Shown piece after piece: positions 1 through 6,623 of a stretch of 59,004 nt of DNA. The DNA comes from Cyanobium sp. CACIAM 14 (GTDB taxonomy: Bacteria > Cyanobacteriota > Cyanobacteriia > PCC-6307 > Cyanobiaceae). The notes beneath the pieces were generated by a model. It saw nothing but the letters and a program-made list of their open reading frames with translations. It made no database searches and was not told the DNA's origin. Every line of letters starts with the position of its first letter. Within the stretch, counting starts at the first letter, position 1. Made by a program: the position numbers and the translations under genes. The stretch covers positions 1 through 59,004 of the forward strand of contig JMRP01000014.1 in assembly GCA_000708525.1 (NCBI GenBank), given 5' to 3'.

Positions 1-546
1 GGTAAGGCCGAGGCAACTCAGCAAACTGATCGTTGCCTGAGCGAGCTGGTTGTCGCGTTCCCCGTTCACATATTCTCTAAATGCAGCTTTCACGTCGCCG
101 GCGAAATGTTTACGCCAATTGGTCGTACACTTGTATTCATAAACTGTGAAACGCGTGAGGATGCGTGTGGTGGGATTGATCGTAACCTTGAGGCAGTCGG
201 TACCTTGATTGGTTGCCTTTAGGTGTGGATCAAGCATCGCCTCATCGGCCGTTGCAGAGATTCGTGCAGCAACCCAGCTGATGATCTCAAACAGCAAGCC
301 ATCACGATGCCAGATTCTGGCACTGGATTCTGGGTGAAGTTCAATACGGAGTTTCTCTTTGAGAGCGGCGCTCATCATCGGCAGCGTCCCGGGCTCGCGA
401 ACTCCGTCAAGAATCTGTGCTGCATGCAGCGCGCGGCCGATCAAGACTTGAGCAGTGACCTCTGCTAGTGCGTCGGGATCGGCGACAGTCCAGGCAGTGC
501 CACCACACTGCGGTGGAGCGGGCGTGGGGGTAAGCGTGAGCGGCAT
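1..546 (-). CDS. Partial hypothetical protein, possible PD-(D/E)XK-like fold
   Basis: An uninterrupted frame of 182 codons runs from an ATG at 546 off the left edge of the window, so only the N-terminal part is visible. An in-frame stop at 567-565 fixes the ATG as the first possible start; no strong ribosome binding site precedes it. I do not recognise the family. Visible traits are a Pro-rich N-terminus, a central LIGRALHAAQ-type helix, and near residues 130-150 the pattern TDCLKVTINP then VYEYKCTTNWRKHF. The Asp followed by a Glu-X-Lys strand is the kind of arrangement seen in PD-(D/E)XK nucleases, but this is only suggestive. Codon use is less GC-biased than in the genes beyond 8.8 kb, which fits an acquired island. 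Confidence 0.6.
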   Translation of the reverse strand, partial: MPLTLTPTPAPPQCGGTAWTVADPDALAEVTAQVLIGRALHAAQILDGVREPGTLPMMSAALKEKLRIELHPESSARIWHRDGLLFEIISWVAARISATADEAMLDPHLKATNQGTDCLKVTINPTTRILTRFTVYEYKCTTNWRKHFAGDVKAAFREYVNGERDNQLAQATISLLSCLGLT

Positions 547-1236
547 GAGCCAATCATATCCAAGTTAGCGGCAAGTGCTGATGCAGCTGTCTCCAATCGA
601 AATCGAGCTGAATGCCGACGTGGGCAAGAAATTCTCTTTTGCAGCACAGTTTGCCCGATTATGCTTAGAATGAGATCTTGGGCTCACTGGCTTTGAATGG
701 GGCTTGACGCTCGAATCTCGGCTGTCAAGTCTGGAAGCGTGTGAAGACTTTATTGGTTAATTTGGATGTGCCCGATGTACCAGTACTTCCTGCGATCCGA
801 CGAGACTGGTTGACCAAATCTACACTTAAGGAGCATAGATCTCTTGCTAGTACATACTGCAGGCTTGAGAGGCTCTCGTGTTGGTGAAGCAGTCTGCTGT
901 CTGAGCCTTAATGAGTTTCTCTCCTGTAGGCAGCCTCGCTGCTTGATTTTTGTGGAATCTCAATCCGCGTGAACATTGATAATGCTTCGGGTTGTAATGC
1001 AGATCAGCTGGGCACCGTTCAATTCAGTGAAGACAATCCAATGTGTCTGAGGCGCTGAGGCTCACTTACTTGAATCATCGCTGTAAAGGCAGATGGCACC
1101 CACAGACCCTGCTTCCCCTGCACAACTGGTTGGCCGGATCAGGGTCACCAAGCGCGATCCTTCATCTTCTGCGGAGTAATGCGTTTTCGATCCTTGAGAC
1201 ACCGGTGGCACTGGCAAGAGCAACCGCAGCAGCCCC
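547..1236. other. Lower-GC intergenic stretch
   Basis: About 690 bases lie between the partial gene on the minus strand and the first plus-strand gene. The stretch is visibly richer in A and T than the rest of the window. Open frames here (one begins at 1043) have unnatural composition and no family resemblance. Near the right end, bases 1194-1213 read GAGACACCGGTGGCACTGG-like. This resembles the right end of the dispersed repeat found later (GAGACGGGGGTGGCACTGG), so it may be a short remnant of that repeat. No RNA gene or clear promoter was seen. Confidence 0.5.
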
Positions 1237-1608
1237 TTGGCCACCCGCGCCGTCTTCTCCTTCACCGGCTTTCCCGGCACCCCGGAGCACCACTCCTACC
1301 TCCACCACGACGGCTACCCCAACGGCGCAGCCTGGCGCTTTGCAACGGCCCTGCGCGAAGACCCTGAACCTGCATCCTTCCTCGCGGCCTTCCTGAGCAC
1401 CCAGCACCAGGCGGAGCCTCTGGCCTGCCCAGAGCAGGCCGCCGATGCAGAGTACCGCTATCGGGTGGAGCTGCTTCCCGGCACCGATCCCCAGCTTGCA
1501 GTGCAGTGCTGGCGTCGGCTGCCGGGCGGCGACATCTGGATTCCTCGCTGCGGGCCCATGCCGCTGGCGGCCTTCATCCAGCGCTTCCTGCCCGGTGATC
1601 AGCTTTGA
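1237..1608 (+). CDS. Conserved-looking hypothetical protein upstream of brnT
   Basis: This 123-residue frame has a well-behaved composition: TRAVFSFTGFPGTPEHH near the start, then HHDGYPNGAAWRF, a mid-protein stretch rich in Ala, Pro and Glu, and a C-terminal VQCWRR and FIQRFLPGDQ. The proposed start is TTG at 1237; the frame is closed by a TGA at 1195, and no ATG lies between. Its last 14 bases overlap the brnT start, so the two genes are probably translationally coupled and co-transcribed with the brnA-like gene. I do not recognise a domain and assign no function. Its place as first gene of a TA operon makes a regulatory or partner role possible, but this is inference. Confidence 0.6.
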   Translation: MATRAVFSFTGFPGTPEHHSYLHHDGYPNGAAWRFATALREDPEPASFLAAFLSTQHQAEPLACPEQAADAEYRYRVELLPGTDPQLAVQCWRRLPGGDIWIPRCGPMPLAAFIQRFLPGDQL

Positions 1609-1864
1609 CCCTGCCAAGCGCCTGCGAACCCTGGAGCAGCGCGGCCTGGATTTTCTCGATGCTGAGCGTGTCTTTGCCGGTCGCACACTGGAGTTCCAGG
1701 ACGCCCGGAGGGATTATGGTGAAGAGCGGACCGTGTGCCTGGGCCTGCTTCAGGGCCGAGTCGTGGTGATCGTCTATACCCAGCGATCATTTTATCGCCA
1801 CATCATCTCCATGCGAAAGGCCAATGCAAGAGAACAACGTCGTTATCGCGACTACCTCTCCTGA
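1595..1864 (+). CDS. brnT: BrnT-family ribonuclease toxin
   Basis: This protein of about 89 residues has the BrnT layout: FDPAKRLRTLEQRGLDFLDA at the N-terminus, VFAGRTLEFQDARRDYGEER in the middle, then GRVVVIVYTQR and a C-terminal HIISMRKANAREQRRY segment. BrnT toxins are RelE-fold mRNA endonucleases neutralised by BrnA. The start is taken as GTG at 1595 because the recognisable domain begins there; it overlaps the end of the preceding gene by 14 bases. The 3' end overlaps the brnA-like gene by 41 bases. Length is normal for the family and no residue is obviously missing, so the toxin may be functional. Its antitoxin appears shortened. Confidence 0.82.
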   Translation: MISFDPAKRLRTLEQRGLDFLDAERVFAGRTLEFQDARRDYGEERTVCLGLLQGRVVVIVYTQRSFYRHIISMRKANAREQRRYRDYLS

Positions 1865-2030
1865 TGATCCCATTCACTCAGATCTTCAGCGTGTGGATGT
1901 CCATGTGATCCAACCGGAGGAGTACGAAGAGATCCCCGAGATCACCGATGCAGACCTCCTCCATGCGGTGATCCGGCGCCCAGGACATGCTGATCAGCCC
2001 GTGGTAGTCAACCCTCCCCCGCATCCCTGA
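1824..2030 (+). CDS. brnA: Short BrnA-like antitoxin lacking the DNA-binding part
   Basis: The product has 68 residues. The segment EEYEEIPEITDADLLHAV followed by RRPG matches the N-terminal toxin-facing part of BrnA antitoxins, which normally read (E)IPELTDEDxxRA then RRPGRP and continue into a ribbon-helix-helix DNA-binding domain. Here the frame ends in a Pro-rich tail (VVVNPPPHP) without that domain. The next gene, on the opposite strand, ends 11 bases later, so no room remains for a complete BrnA. Either the antitoxin is truncated or it is a minimal form that binds toxin without repressing transcription. Identification rests on motif and on location directly after brnT. Confidence 0.6.
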   Translation: MQENNVVIATTSPDDPIHSDLQRVDVHVIQPEEYEEIPEITDADLLHAVIRRPGHADQPVVVNPPPHP

Positions 2031-2041
2031 TCACAGCCGCC

Positions 2042-2983
2042 TCAGGCCCGCAGCGCCTCCCGATGGGCGCTCAGGAACGCCTCCTGCTCACGATTGAACG
2101 GTCGGATCAGATTGGCGCCGTCGATGCCCCAGCAGCGCAGGGCCTCGCGGGCGGCCTCGTGCTCGCAGATCAGCTCACCGCCGGAATCGAAGCTGATCCA
2201 GTGGCGGTCGAACAGCTTGTCCACATGGGGCGAGAGCAGCAGTCCATTCGATCCGCTCAGCCGCTCGCTGTTATCGCAATCGCGCCAGGGCTTGATGTGG
2301 CTGGCTACGAGAAACTCCTGCCGCGCCAGACCCGTCACCCGGCAGGCCGGCTCAAGTTCGGCCACCCGATGCCGAAACACTCCCTGCCCCAGGCGCGCTT
2401 TGGTGAGCGCATCGCGCTCCGTGCTGCTGGGCACCTCCCGTAGTCGCTGCATGTCATCGAGCAGCGCGGCGGTGTACTCCCCCTCTTCCGCCAGCACCAC
2501 CAAGTGCACCCGCACGGCCGGATCGGCGTGCTCCTCGATCAGCTGGAGCAACAGCAGCCCCAGGGGTTCGCTCAGCCCCGCCAGGTACACCCCCTGGTTG
2601 CCCCGGCCGGTGCTGGTGTTGATTGGACTGTGGCGGTTCGGAAGCAGCGGCTGTAGCAGAGCAAAGAACGTCTGTGGCACCAGCGCCTGGCGCAGCGGCT
2701 GCCAGTTCACCCGCACCAGCCAGCCCTCCTGGCTCCAGTTCTCCCCCGCCGAGCCGAACTCAGGCGGCTTGGGTGCCGTGATCGCCGCCGTTTCCACCAG
2801 GCCGAGCTGGCTGATCCGCCCATTGGCATAGCTGAACACCACATCCCCCCGCTGGCAGCGGCTGAGGTTGTCGTAGGTCACGTTGCGCGCGCCGTTGGCA
2901 TTCGCCTTCGGCGACCAGATGTAGCCGCCGTCGGTCTCCTGCCGGTAGGTCTGCTTGTGGTTCACCCACCAGTAGGAGGGCAC
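2042..2983 (-). CDS. EVE-like domain fused to HNH endonuclease
   Basis: This is a 313-residue protein. Residues 1-100 contain WWVNHKQTYRQE, YIWSPKANANGARN, GDVVFSYANGRI and PKPPEFGSAGENW. These fit the EVE-like (modified-base reader) domain that precedes HNH nucleases in a known bacterial family. The C-terminal part is an HNH_2-type nuclease with CRVTGL, ASHIKPWRDC (His about 230) and SNGLLLSPHVDKLFD (Asn about 247, His about 253). Such proteins are thought to cut DNA carrying modified bases (type IV-like restriction), which is inference from family knowledge. The start is GTG at 2983, where homology begins; the upstream frame continues into unrelated pseudogene sequence. The gene faces the TA operon tail to tail and lies between TA modules, consistent with a defence island. 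Confidence 0.8.
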   Translation of the reverse strand: MPSYWWVNHKQTYRQETDGGYIWSPKANANGARNVTYDNLSRCQRGDVVFSYANGRISQLGLVETAAITAPKPPEFGSAGENWSQEGWLVRVNWQPLRQALVPQTFFALLQPLLPNRHSPINTSTGRGNQGVYLAGLSEPLGLLLLQLIEEHADPAVRVHLVVLAEEGEYTAALLDDMQRLREVPSSTERDALTKARLGQGVFRHRVAELEPACRVTGLARQEFLVASHIKPWRDCDNSERLSGSNGLLLSPHVDKLFDRHWISFDSGGELICEHEAAREALRCWGIDGANLIRPFNREQEAFLSAHREALRA

Positions 2984-3033
2984 GGTTCCGGCTGGGGCTC
3001 GTCTCGTTGTAGCCGTGGTGGGGCCCCGTGTCT

Positions 3034-3686
3034 TCAGATGGCTCGTCTCGACGGGGTTTCCTGGGCGCTGTTCTCCAGCGCGCAGAACACACAGCCCGCT
3101 TCGCGGTGGCCGTAGCTGGCCTGGACGCCGCGGAAGTCGGTGCGCCCTCTTGCGTAGGCAAACAGCCGTCGCGCTTGCCGGCGTTGCAGCGGAAGCAGAG
3201 GGCCTGCAGGTTGCTGATGTCGGCCGAGCCGCCCTGGTTCCTGGGGATGATGGGTGCCACCTCCAGGGCCCGCTGGTGCTCATGGGCGCTGCAGCACTCG
3301 CAGCGGCTCGGGCGCATCGGCGAACCCGGACTTTCACCGAGCCGCTGATCGGGGTGCGGTGGCGGCTGCGGTGGGCGTTGCCGAAGGCTTCTGCGGAGCC
3401 GTACACCTCCTCGCCGCGCTGGGCGCGGAAGGCATCGAGGCGCTGGCGGCACAGCTGCTGCAGCGCGTCGCGCCCGGCGTCGCTCAGCTCCTCGCCGCCG
3501 ATCAGGGTGTACGCGCCGTTGCCGTAGGTGGTGATGCCGTTGCTGGTGAGCACCTTGCCCACCATCCGCTGCCCAGGATGCGCCGGGCCACGTCCTGCGC
3601 TGGGGCGGGTCGATGGGTCTCATGCGCATCCGCTGGGCGATGTATTCGCGGAGGCGTTCGTAGGTGGGGGAGGGGTGCGGGGGCAT
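3034..3686 (-). pseudogene. Decayed HNH(-HIT) nuclease gene; parent of the dispersed repeat
   Basis: Recognisable pieces of one protein lie in several frames. Starting at ATG 3686 they are MPPHPSPTYERLREYIAQRM, then VARRILG, MVGKVLTSNGITTYGNG, LIGGEELSDAGRDALQQLC, an HNH zinc-finger segment CECCSAHEHQRALEVAPIIP with GGSADISNLQALCFRCNAGK, and finally TDFRGVQASYGHREAGCVFC. In intact relatives these run as one frame into a C-terminal HIT domain. Here several frameshifts break it, the segment between ILG and MVGKVL is missing, and the gene stops just after the first CxxC of the HIT part. It is therefore dead. Its 5' third is the sequence that recurs in minus orientation between the TA modules further right. 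Confidence 0.75.
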
Positions 3687-3729
3687 GGCAGAGCCGATCA
3701 TCACTTTGGCCACGGAGACCACACCCTTC

Positions 3730-4032
3730 TCAAGGTGTCGAGCGCTCTTGCCAGAGGCTGGGGTCGCGACCGCAATGCAGAACGGCCAGCACCACGCTGA
3801 TGCCCGTAGCGGCAACCGGCAGATAGATCACGCCGTAGGGGAAGCGGCGGATCAGGGCTCGACGGGTACCCAGATATCCCGAGGGGTAGGCCTCAGGGTT
3901 GGAGCGGATGCGCTCGAAGGTCAGGCGCACCTCTTCCAGAAATTGCAGGCCCAGGCCCTGTTCCTGAACTTCGTACCACCGTGCTGCAGCCTCGAGATCG
4001 AGCTTGGCTTCAGGGCGGAGCCGAAGCTCCAT
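3730..4032 (-). CDS. ParE/RelE-family toxin
   Basis: The product has 100 residues. It begins LRLRPEAKLDLEAAARWYE and continues with EQGLGLQFLEEV, RIRSNPEAYP, RRALIRRFPYGVIY and a C-terminal VVLAVLHCGRDPSLWQER. This is the standard ParE/RelE-fold toxin pattern (plasmid stabilisation family). ParE members poison gyrase and RelE members cut mRNA; I cannot tell which from sequence alone. The ATG at 4032 lies two bases after the stop of the antitoxin gene, the usual antitoxin-first order. Full length for the family with no visible defect. Unlike the neighbouring TA loci, this pair is on the minus strand. Confidence 0.85.
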   Translation of the reverse strand: MELRLRPEAKLDLEAAARWYEVQEQGLGLQFLEEVRLTFERIRSNPEAYPSGYLGTRRALIRRFPYGVIYLPVAATGISVVLAVLHCGRDPSLWQERSTP

Positions 4033-4034
4033 GC

Positions 4035-4244
4035 TCAGAGGGCATGCCCCAGGGCGTCCAGCACCTGGTGAGCATCGAGGCCAGGATCTCCGTCCGACAG
4101 GAAGCTCTCCAGCCGCTGATCGATGAGCTTTCGATCGGCTTCCGACAGTTCAGGGCCGATCTGCTCGGCGGCGATCGAGTCCCACAGGGTCTGCACCAGC
4201 TCCAGACGTTGAGCCAGTGGAAGGGTCAGCAGGTCATTCACCAC
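4035..4244 (-). CDS. Addiction-module antitoxin, PF09720 type
   Basis: A 69-residue acidic protein containing LPLAQRLELVQTLWDSI followed by ELSEADRKLIDQRLESF and a C-terminal GLDAHQVLDAL. Short proteins with this LxxxERLxLVxxLWDSI pattern are the unstable antitoxins (PF09720) that pair with RelE/ParE-fold toxins, and one follows immediately downstream. Two consecutive GTG codons (4244 and 4241) are the only nearby starts. The promoter region to its right is occupied by a repeat copy (4370-4664), so the promoter probably lies between that copy and the gene. Confidence 0.8.
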   Translation of the reverse strand: MVNDLLTLPLAQRLELVQTLWDSIAAEQIGPELSEADRKLIDQRLESFLSDGDPGLDAHQVLDALGHAL

Positions 4245-4369
4245 ATGCTGCTCCGGCAGGACCAGTGACCATAGACAACGACTTTAGCGGTGGTCTTCAG
4301 GTCGCCAAGGTCGCCTGTGCCGTCCAGGTTCTCGAGGAAGCTGGGTGCCAGCAGCGCACCCCGTTGGTG

Positions 4370-4664
4370 GAGGCACAGCTGCTGCAGCCCGTCGCGTCGT
4401 GGCTCTTCCACGCTGGCCATTGGCCAGGTCACGGCGTCGCTCAGCTCAACTGCTTCTCTTCGAAAAGGCTTCGCCTGCGCAGAAGCCTTCGGCAACGTCG
4501 CCGATCAGGGTGGTGGCGCTGGTGCCGTTGGCGGTGAGCACCTTGCCCACCATCCGCTTCCCAGGATTCGCCTGGCCACGTCCTGCGCGGGGCGGGGCTG
4601 GGTGTTCCTGGCAGACCCAACGCAGAGGCGTTCGACGGTGGGGGAGGGGTGCGGGGGCATGGGG
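4370..4664 (-). repeat. HNH-5' repeat, copy B
   Basis: A degenerate copy of the 5' part of the pseudogene at 3034-3686. Read on the minus strand it has MPPHPSPTVERL, then GCGCAGGACGTGGCC, ATCCTGGGAAGCGG joined directly to ATGGTGGGCAAGGTGCTC, an LSDA-like piece and GLQQLC. The ILG-to-MVGK junction carries the same internal deletion as copies A and F. It contains an insertion relative to the parent between LIG and LSDA, and the segment after VERL is altered. It extends further toward the gene's 3' side than the other satellite copies. Confidence 0.75.
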
Positions 4665-4686
4665 AGATGGTGGCGGCTCCCAAGCG

Positions 4687-4819
4687 CTTGGGCCAGGTTT
4701 GTTTTGGGGCGGCCCGTCAGGCGGAACCCTCTGCTGGGATTACTTCTGGTGCGGGCGTTTTGCGGTTCCAGCCCACCCGGCTCCAGCTGTGGCTGTGCCG
4801 CCCCAGCCCCTTGGCCCAG
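4687..4819. repeat. MITE-like repeat, copy 1 (about 132 bp)
   Basis: This segment matches 6751-6882 over its whole length at roughly three quarters identity by eye, with shared blocks GGCCAGGTTTG, GGGCGGCCCGTCAGG, CTGCTGGGAT and GTGCCGCCCCA. Its ends form imperfect terminal inverted repeats: the left end CTTGGGCCAGG...GGGGCGGC pairs with the right end GCCGCCCC...CTTGGCCCAG. A short non-coding element with terminal inverted repeats suggests a MITE-like mobile sequence. No target-site duplication could be confirmed. It lies just upstream of hicB. Confidence 0.6.
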
Positions 4820-4872
4820 ACAGGGGCAGCATCCCGCCCGCCACTGCCAGACTGGTGCCACTGGAGGGCGCC

Positions 4873-5079
4873 ATGCAGGAAATCCTTTTCGTGGTCGAGG
4901 AAGCAGAGGATGGGTCCTACCGGGCCAGTGCAGCTGCCGCCGCGATCCACACCGAGGCCGACACCCTTGAGGAACTCCACCAGGAGATCACAGGCGCCGT
5001 CGTCTGCCACTTCGATCCCGGCGAGGCGCCACCCCTGATCCGCCTCCATCACGTGAGGCGGGAACTGCTGGCTCTGTGA
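4873..5079 (+). CDS. hicB: HicB-family antitoxin (first copy)
   Basis: The protein has 68 residues: MQEILFVVEEAEDGSYRASA, then IHTEADTLEELHQEITGAV and VCHFDPGEAPPLIRLHHV. This is the HicB-type partial RNase H-like antitoxin, the form often mislabelled as 2-oxoisovalerate dehydrogenase in databases. It would neutralise the HicA whose start overlaps its stop codon by four bases (GTGA). That hicA is broken, so this antitoxin is probably an orphan. It is preceded by MITE-like repeat copy 1. Confidence 0.78.
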   Translation: MQEILFVVEEAEDGSYRASAAAAAIHTEADTLEELHQEITGAVVCHFDPGEAPPLIRLHHVRRELLAL

Positions 5080-5150
5080 GGATTCCGCGGGACGTCAACG
5101 GCCAGCTCCTGGCCGAGCGCCTCCAGCGCCATGGCTACGTGGAGGCTTCG
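5076..5150 (+). pseudogene. hicA: hicA toxin gene truncated after about 25 codons
   Basis: The frame starts at a GTG overlapping the hicB stop and encodes VRIPRDVNGQLLAERLQRHG followed by YVEAS, a clear HicA N-terminus (HicA normally continues RQTGSHxR with the catalytic His). At about 5141-5150 the HicA sequence switches into the dispersed HNH-5' repeat, so the catalytic His and the rest of the double-stranded-RNA-binding fold are gone. The junction shares the bases GGAGGC with the repeat, which suggests recombination at microhomology. The reading frame continues through the repeat to 5513 but has no HicA character there. Confidence 0.75.
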
Positions 5151-5222
5151 ACGGTGGGGGAGGGGTGCGGGGGCATGGGGGCATCCTGGCGGGGTGAGAC
5201 GGGGGTGGCACTGGTGGAGGTG
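5141..5222 (-). repeat. HNH-5' repeat, copy C (leader and first codons)
   Basis: On the minus strand it reads CTCCACCAGTGCCACCCCCG, TCTCACCCCGCCAGGATG, then the ATG and codons MPPHPSPTVEAS. It contains only the leader and about ten codons of the HNH gene. Similarity to copy D continues on the leader side to about 5265. It replaces the 3' part of hicA and lies about 90 bases before vapB, so any vapBC promoter must lie within or just beyond it. Confidence 0.8.
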
Positions 5223-5309
5223 AACCCCATGCCAGGCGCCGTACCTTTGCTTGCCCCCTCGGCCACGCCGAAGGAACTAGTGTGTAAGCGCCTCATCAGG
5301 AGGTCACAC

Positions 5310-5513
5310 ATGGCCACGAATCTCGCTCTCGATCAGGATCTGCTCGATCACGCCTTCCGTGTCAGCGGTGAACCCACTAAAAAGGCTGCCGTGACGCGTG
5401 CCCTTCGGGAGTTCATCGCGCGTCGGGAGCAGCGACAGGTTGCCGAACTCTTCGGCAAGCTCGATTGGGATCCCGGCTACGACTACAAAGCAGAGCGAGA
5501 CCGCCAGCGGTGA
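5310..5513 (+). CDS. vapB: VapB antitoxin
   Basis: This 67-residue protein reads MATNLALDQDLLDHAFRVSG with EPTKKAAVTRALREFIARRE and a C-terminal GKLDWDPGYDYKAERDR. It is the common VapB (PF09957) pattern: N-terminal ribbon-helix-helix for operator binding and a C-terminal tail that blocks the VapC active site. A strong Shine-Dalgarno AGGAGGT at 5298-5304 sits five bases before the ATG. The stop overlaps the vapC GTG by three bases. Short inverted GTGTG/CACAC elements flank the 5' region (about 5280-5309) and could belong to an operator. Confidence 0.9.
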   Translation: MATNLALDQDLLDHAFRVSGEPTKKAAVTRALREFIARREQRQVAELFGKLDWDPGYDYKAERDRQR

Positions 5514-5917
5514 GTCTGCTGGTCGACACCTCCGTCTGGTCGCTGGCCTTCCGCCGTGATGGCCAGCCAGGCGCGCCCGAGGTGGGCGCACTCCGTGCCG
5601 CGCTCCAGGGTGCCGACCAGGTCTTCACCACCGGATTGGTGCTCCAGGAGGTCCTCCAGGGTTTTGCGGGCCCCAAATACCGCGACCAACTCGTGGAGCG
5701 GCTTACCGCCCTCGCCTTTCTCCAGCCCGACAAGCAGGACCACATCGCAGCAGCCGACATCCGCAATCTCTGCCGCCGCCGAGGGATCCAGATCGGCACC
5801 ATCGATGCCCTGCTCATCCAGCTCTGCCAGCGCTACGAACTGACTCTGCTGACAACCGACAATGACTTTCAGGTCGCCTCTCGGCAGGTGGAGTTCCGGA
5901 TCTGGGGGACGGCGTGA
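5510..5917 (+). CDS. vapC: VapC PIN-domain ribonuclease toxin
   Basis: The 135-residue PIN-domain protein starts SLLVDTSVWSLAFR with the first catalytic Asp. It also has TTGLVLQEVLQGF with the conserved Glu, GTIDALLIQLCQRY with a central Asp, and LLTTDNDFQVAS with the C-terminal Asp. These four acidic residues bind the Mg2+ used for RNA cleavage, and all are present, so the toxin looks intact. VapC toxins cleave tRNA or rRNA. It is translationally coupled to vapB. HNH-5' repeat copy D starts about 30 bases after its stop. Confidence 0.92.
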   Translation: MSLLVDTSVWSLAFRRDGQPGAPEVGALRAALQGADQVFTTGLVLQEVLQGFAGPKYRDQLVERLTALAFLQPDKQDHIAAADIRNLCRRRGIQIGTIDALLIQLCQRYELTLLTTDNDFQVASRQVEFRIWGTA

Positions 5918-5950
5918 GGGTCTCTCTTCCCTCGCAGGCGATCCGTGGGG

Positions 5951-6168
5951 CGGTGCCGTTGCGGTCGCGGCAATCTCGTTGCCGGTGAGCACCTTGTCCC
6001 CCCCCCCGCTTCCCTCGATTCGAAGGCCACGTCGTGCGCCGGGGCTGTTCGATGGGGCTCATGCGCTTCCGCTGATCGATGGTGTCGCGGAGGCGCTCGA
6101 CGGTGGGGGAGGGGTGCGGGGGCATGGGGCCATCCTGGCGGGGTGAGACGGGGGTGGCACTGGTGGAG
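5951..6168 (-). repeat. HNH-5' repeat, copy D
   Basis: One of the longer satellite copies. The minus strand gives the leader CCGTCTCACCCCGCCAGGATG, ATG, MPPHPSPTVERLRDTIDQRK, RMSPIEQP, then a shortened segment with GACGTGGCC and AAGGTGCTCACCGGCAACGA. A run of ten C bases near 6000 replaces the ILG/MVGK codons. Like copy E it lies directly 3' of a toxin gene. Similarity to copy C continues on the leader side to about 6217. The first 28 codons remain open, so a short peptide could be made, but no full domain is left. Confidence 0.8.
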
Positions 6169-6261
6169 TGGCAGCCCCCTCGCAATGCTTTGGCCCCCCT
6201 CACCCTCTCGGCCACCACTGGCCATCTGCCTAGGATCAACTCACGTCATGCGGTTGAGACT

Positions 6262-6474
6262 GTGCGCACCTTCTCCGCTGTGATCGAGCGCTGTCCTGAC
6301 ACAGGGCTGCTCGTGGGCCACGTTCCTGGCTTCCCCGGCGCCCACAGCCAGGGGCAGATCCTCGATGAACTGCAGGCCAACTTCCAGGAGGTGATCGCCA
6401 TGCTGCTGGAGGATGGTGAGCCGCTCCTGCAGAGCGATTTCGTGGGCCTCCAGCAGATTGTGGTGCCTGCCTGA
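6262..6474 (+). CDS. hicB: HicB-family antitoxin (second copy)
   Basis: The product has 70 residues from GTG 6262: VRTFSAVIERCPDTGLLVGH, then VPGFPGAHSQGQILDELQAN, FQEVIAMLLEDGEP and a short C-terminal tail. The ERCPDTGLxVGxVPGFPGAHSQG signature is typical of small HicB antitoxins. An in-frame region upstream is open but belongs to repeat copy D. The hicA-like remnant begins two bases after its stop. It differs strongly from the first hicB, so it is a separate module rather than a recent duplicate. Confidence 0.85.
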   Translation: MRTFSAVIERCPDTGLLVGHVPGFPGAHSQGQILDELQANFQEVIAMLLEDGEPLLQSDFVGLQQIVVPA

Positions 6475-6476
6475 GC

Positions 6477-6623
6477 GTGGGCTCCCATCAGCGGTTCCGC
6501 GATGCGCACGGACGCTCCACCACCGTTCCCGCCCACAAGGGTCGCGATAGTGCGCCACCGCTGCTGCGTCAGATCGCCAAGGACATCGGCATGACCGTGG
6601 AGGAGTTCCTCAGCCATCGCTGA
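6477..6623 (+). pseudogene. hicA: hicA toxin lacking its N-terminal 25 or so residues
   Basis: The frame from GTG 6477 encodes GSHQRFRDAHGRSTTVPAHK, GRDSAPPLLRQIAKDIGM and TVEEFLSHR. This is the second two-thirds of HicA, beginning exactly at the Gly-Ser-His that carries the catalytic His. The first strand and helix are missing. Only 48 codons remain against about 75 in the family, so the protein probably cannot fold normally. It follows directly on hicB. It is complementary to the first hicA, which keeps only the N-terminal part. Confidence 0.7.

Larger units (their letters stand above)
4245..4872. other. Gene-free stretch holding two repeats
   Basis: These 628 bases between the minus-strand antitoxin and the plus-strand hicB contain no credible gene. 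The central part (about 4370-4664) is a degenerate minus-strand copy of the HNH 5' fragment. Bases 4687-4819 are one copy of a second, about 132-base repeat. A frame of 85 codons ending near 4238 on the minus strand is simply the repeat read through. Promoters for both flanking TA pairs must lie in the leftover 100 bases at the left end and 50 bases at the right end, but none is obvious. Confidence 0.7.

Noticed and set aside
1043-1396. 117-codon plus-strand frame as a gene
   Set aside because: It overlaps the better 1237-1608 frame, and its second half is repetitive Pro/Thr/Ala, typical of a shadow frame in GC-rich DNA.
4238-4495. 85-codon minus-strand frame before the PF09720 antitoxin
   Set aside because: It is read through repeat copy B and the spacer. 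The LQQLC piece comes from the dead HNH gene.
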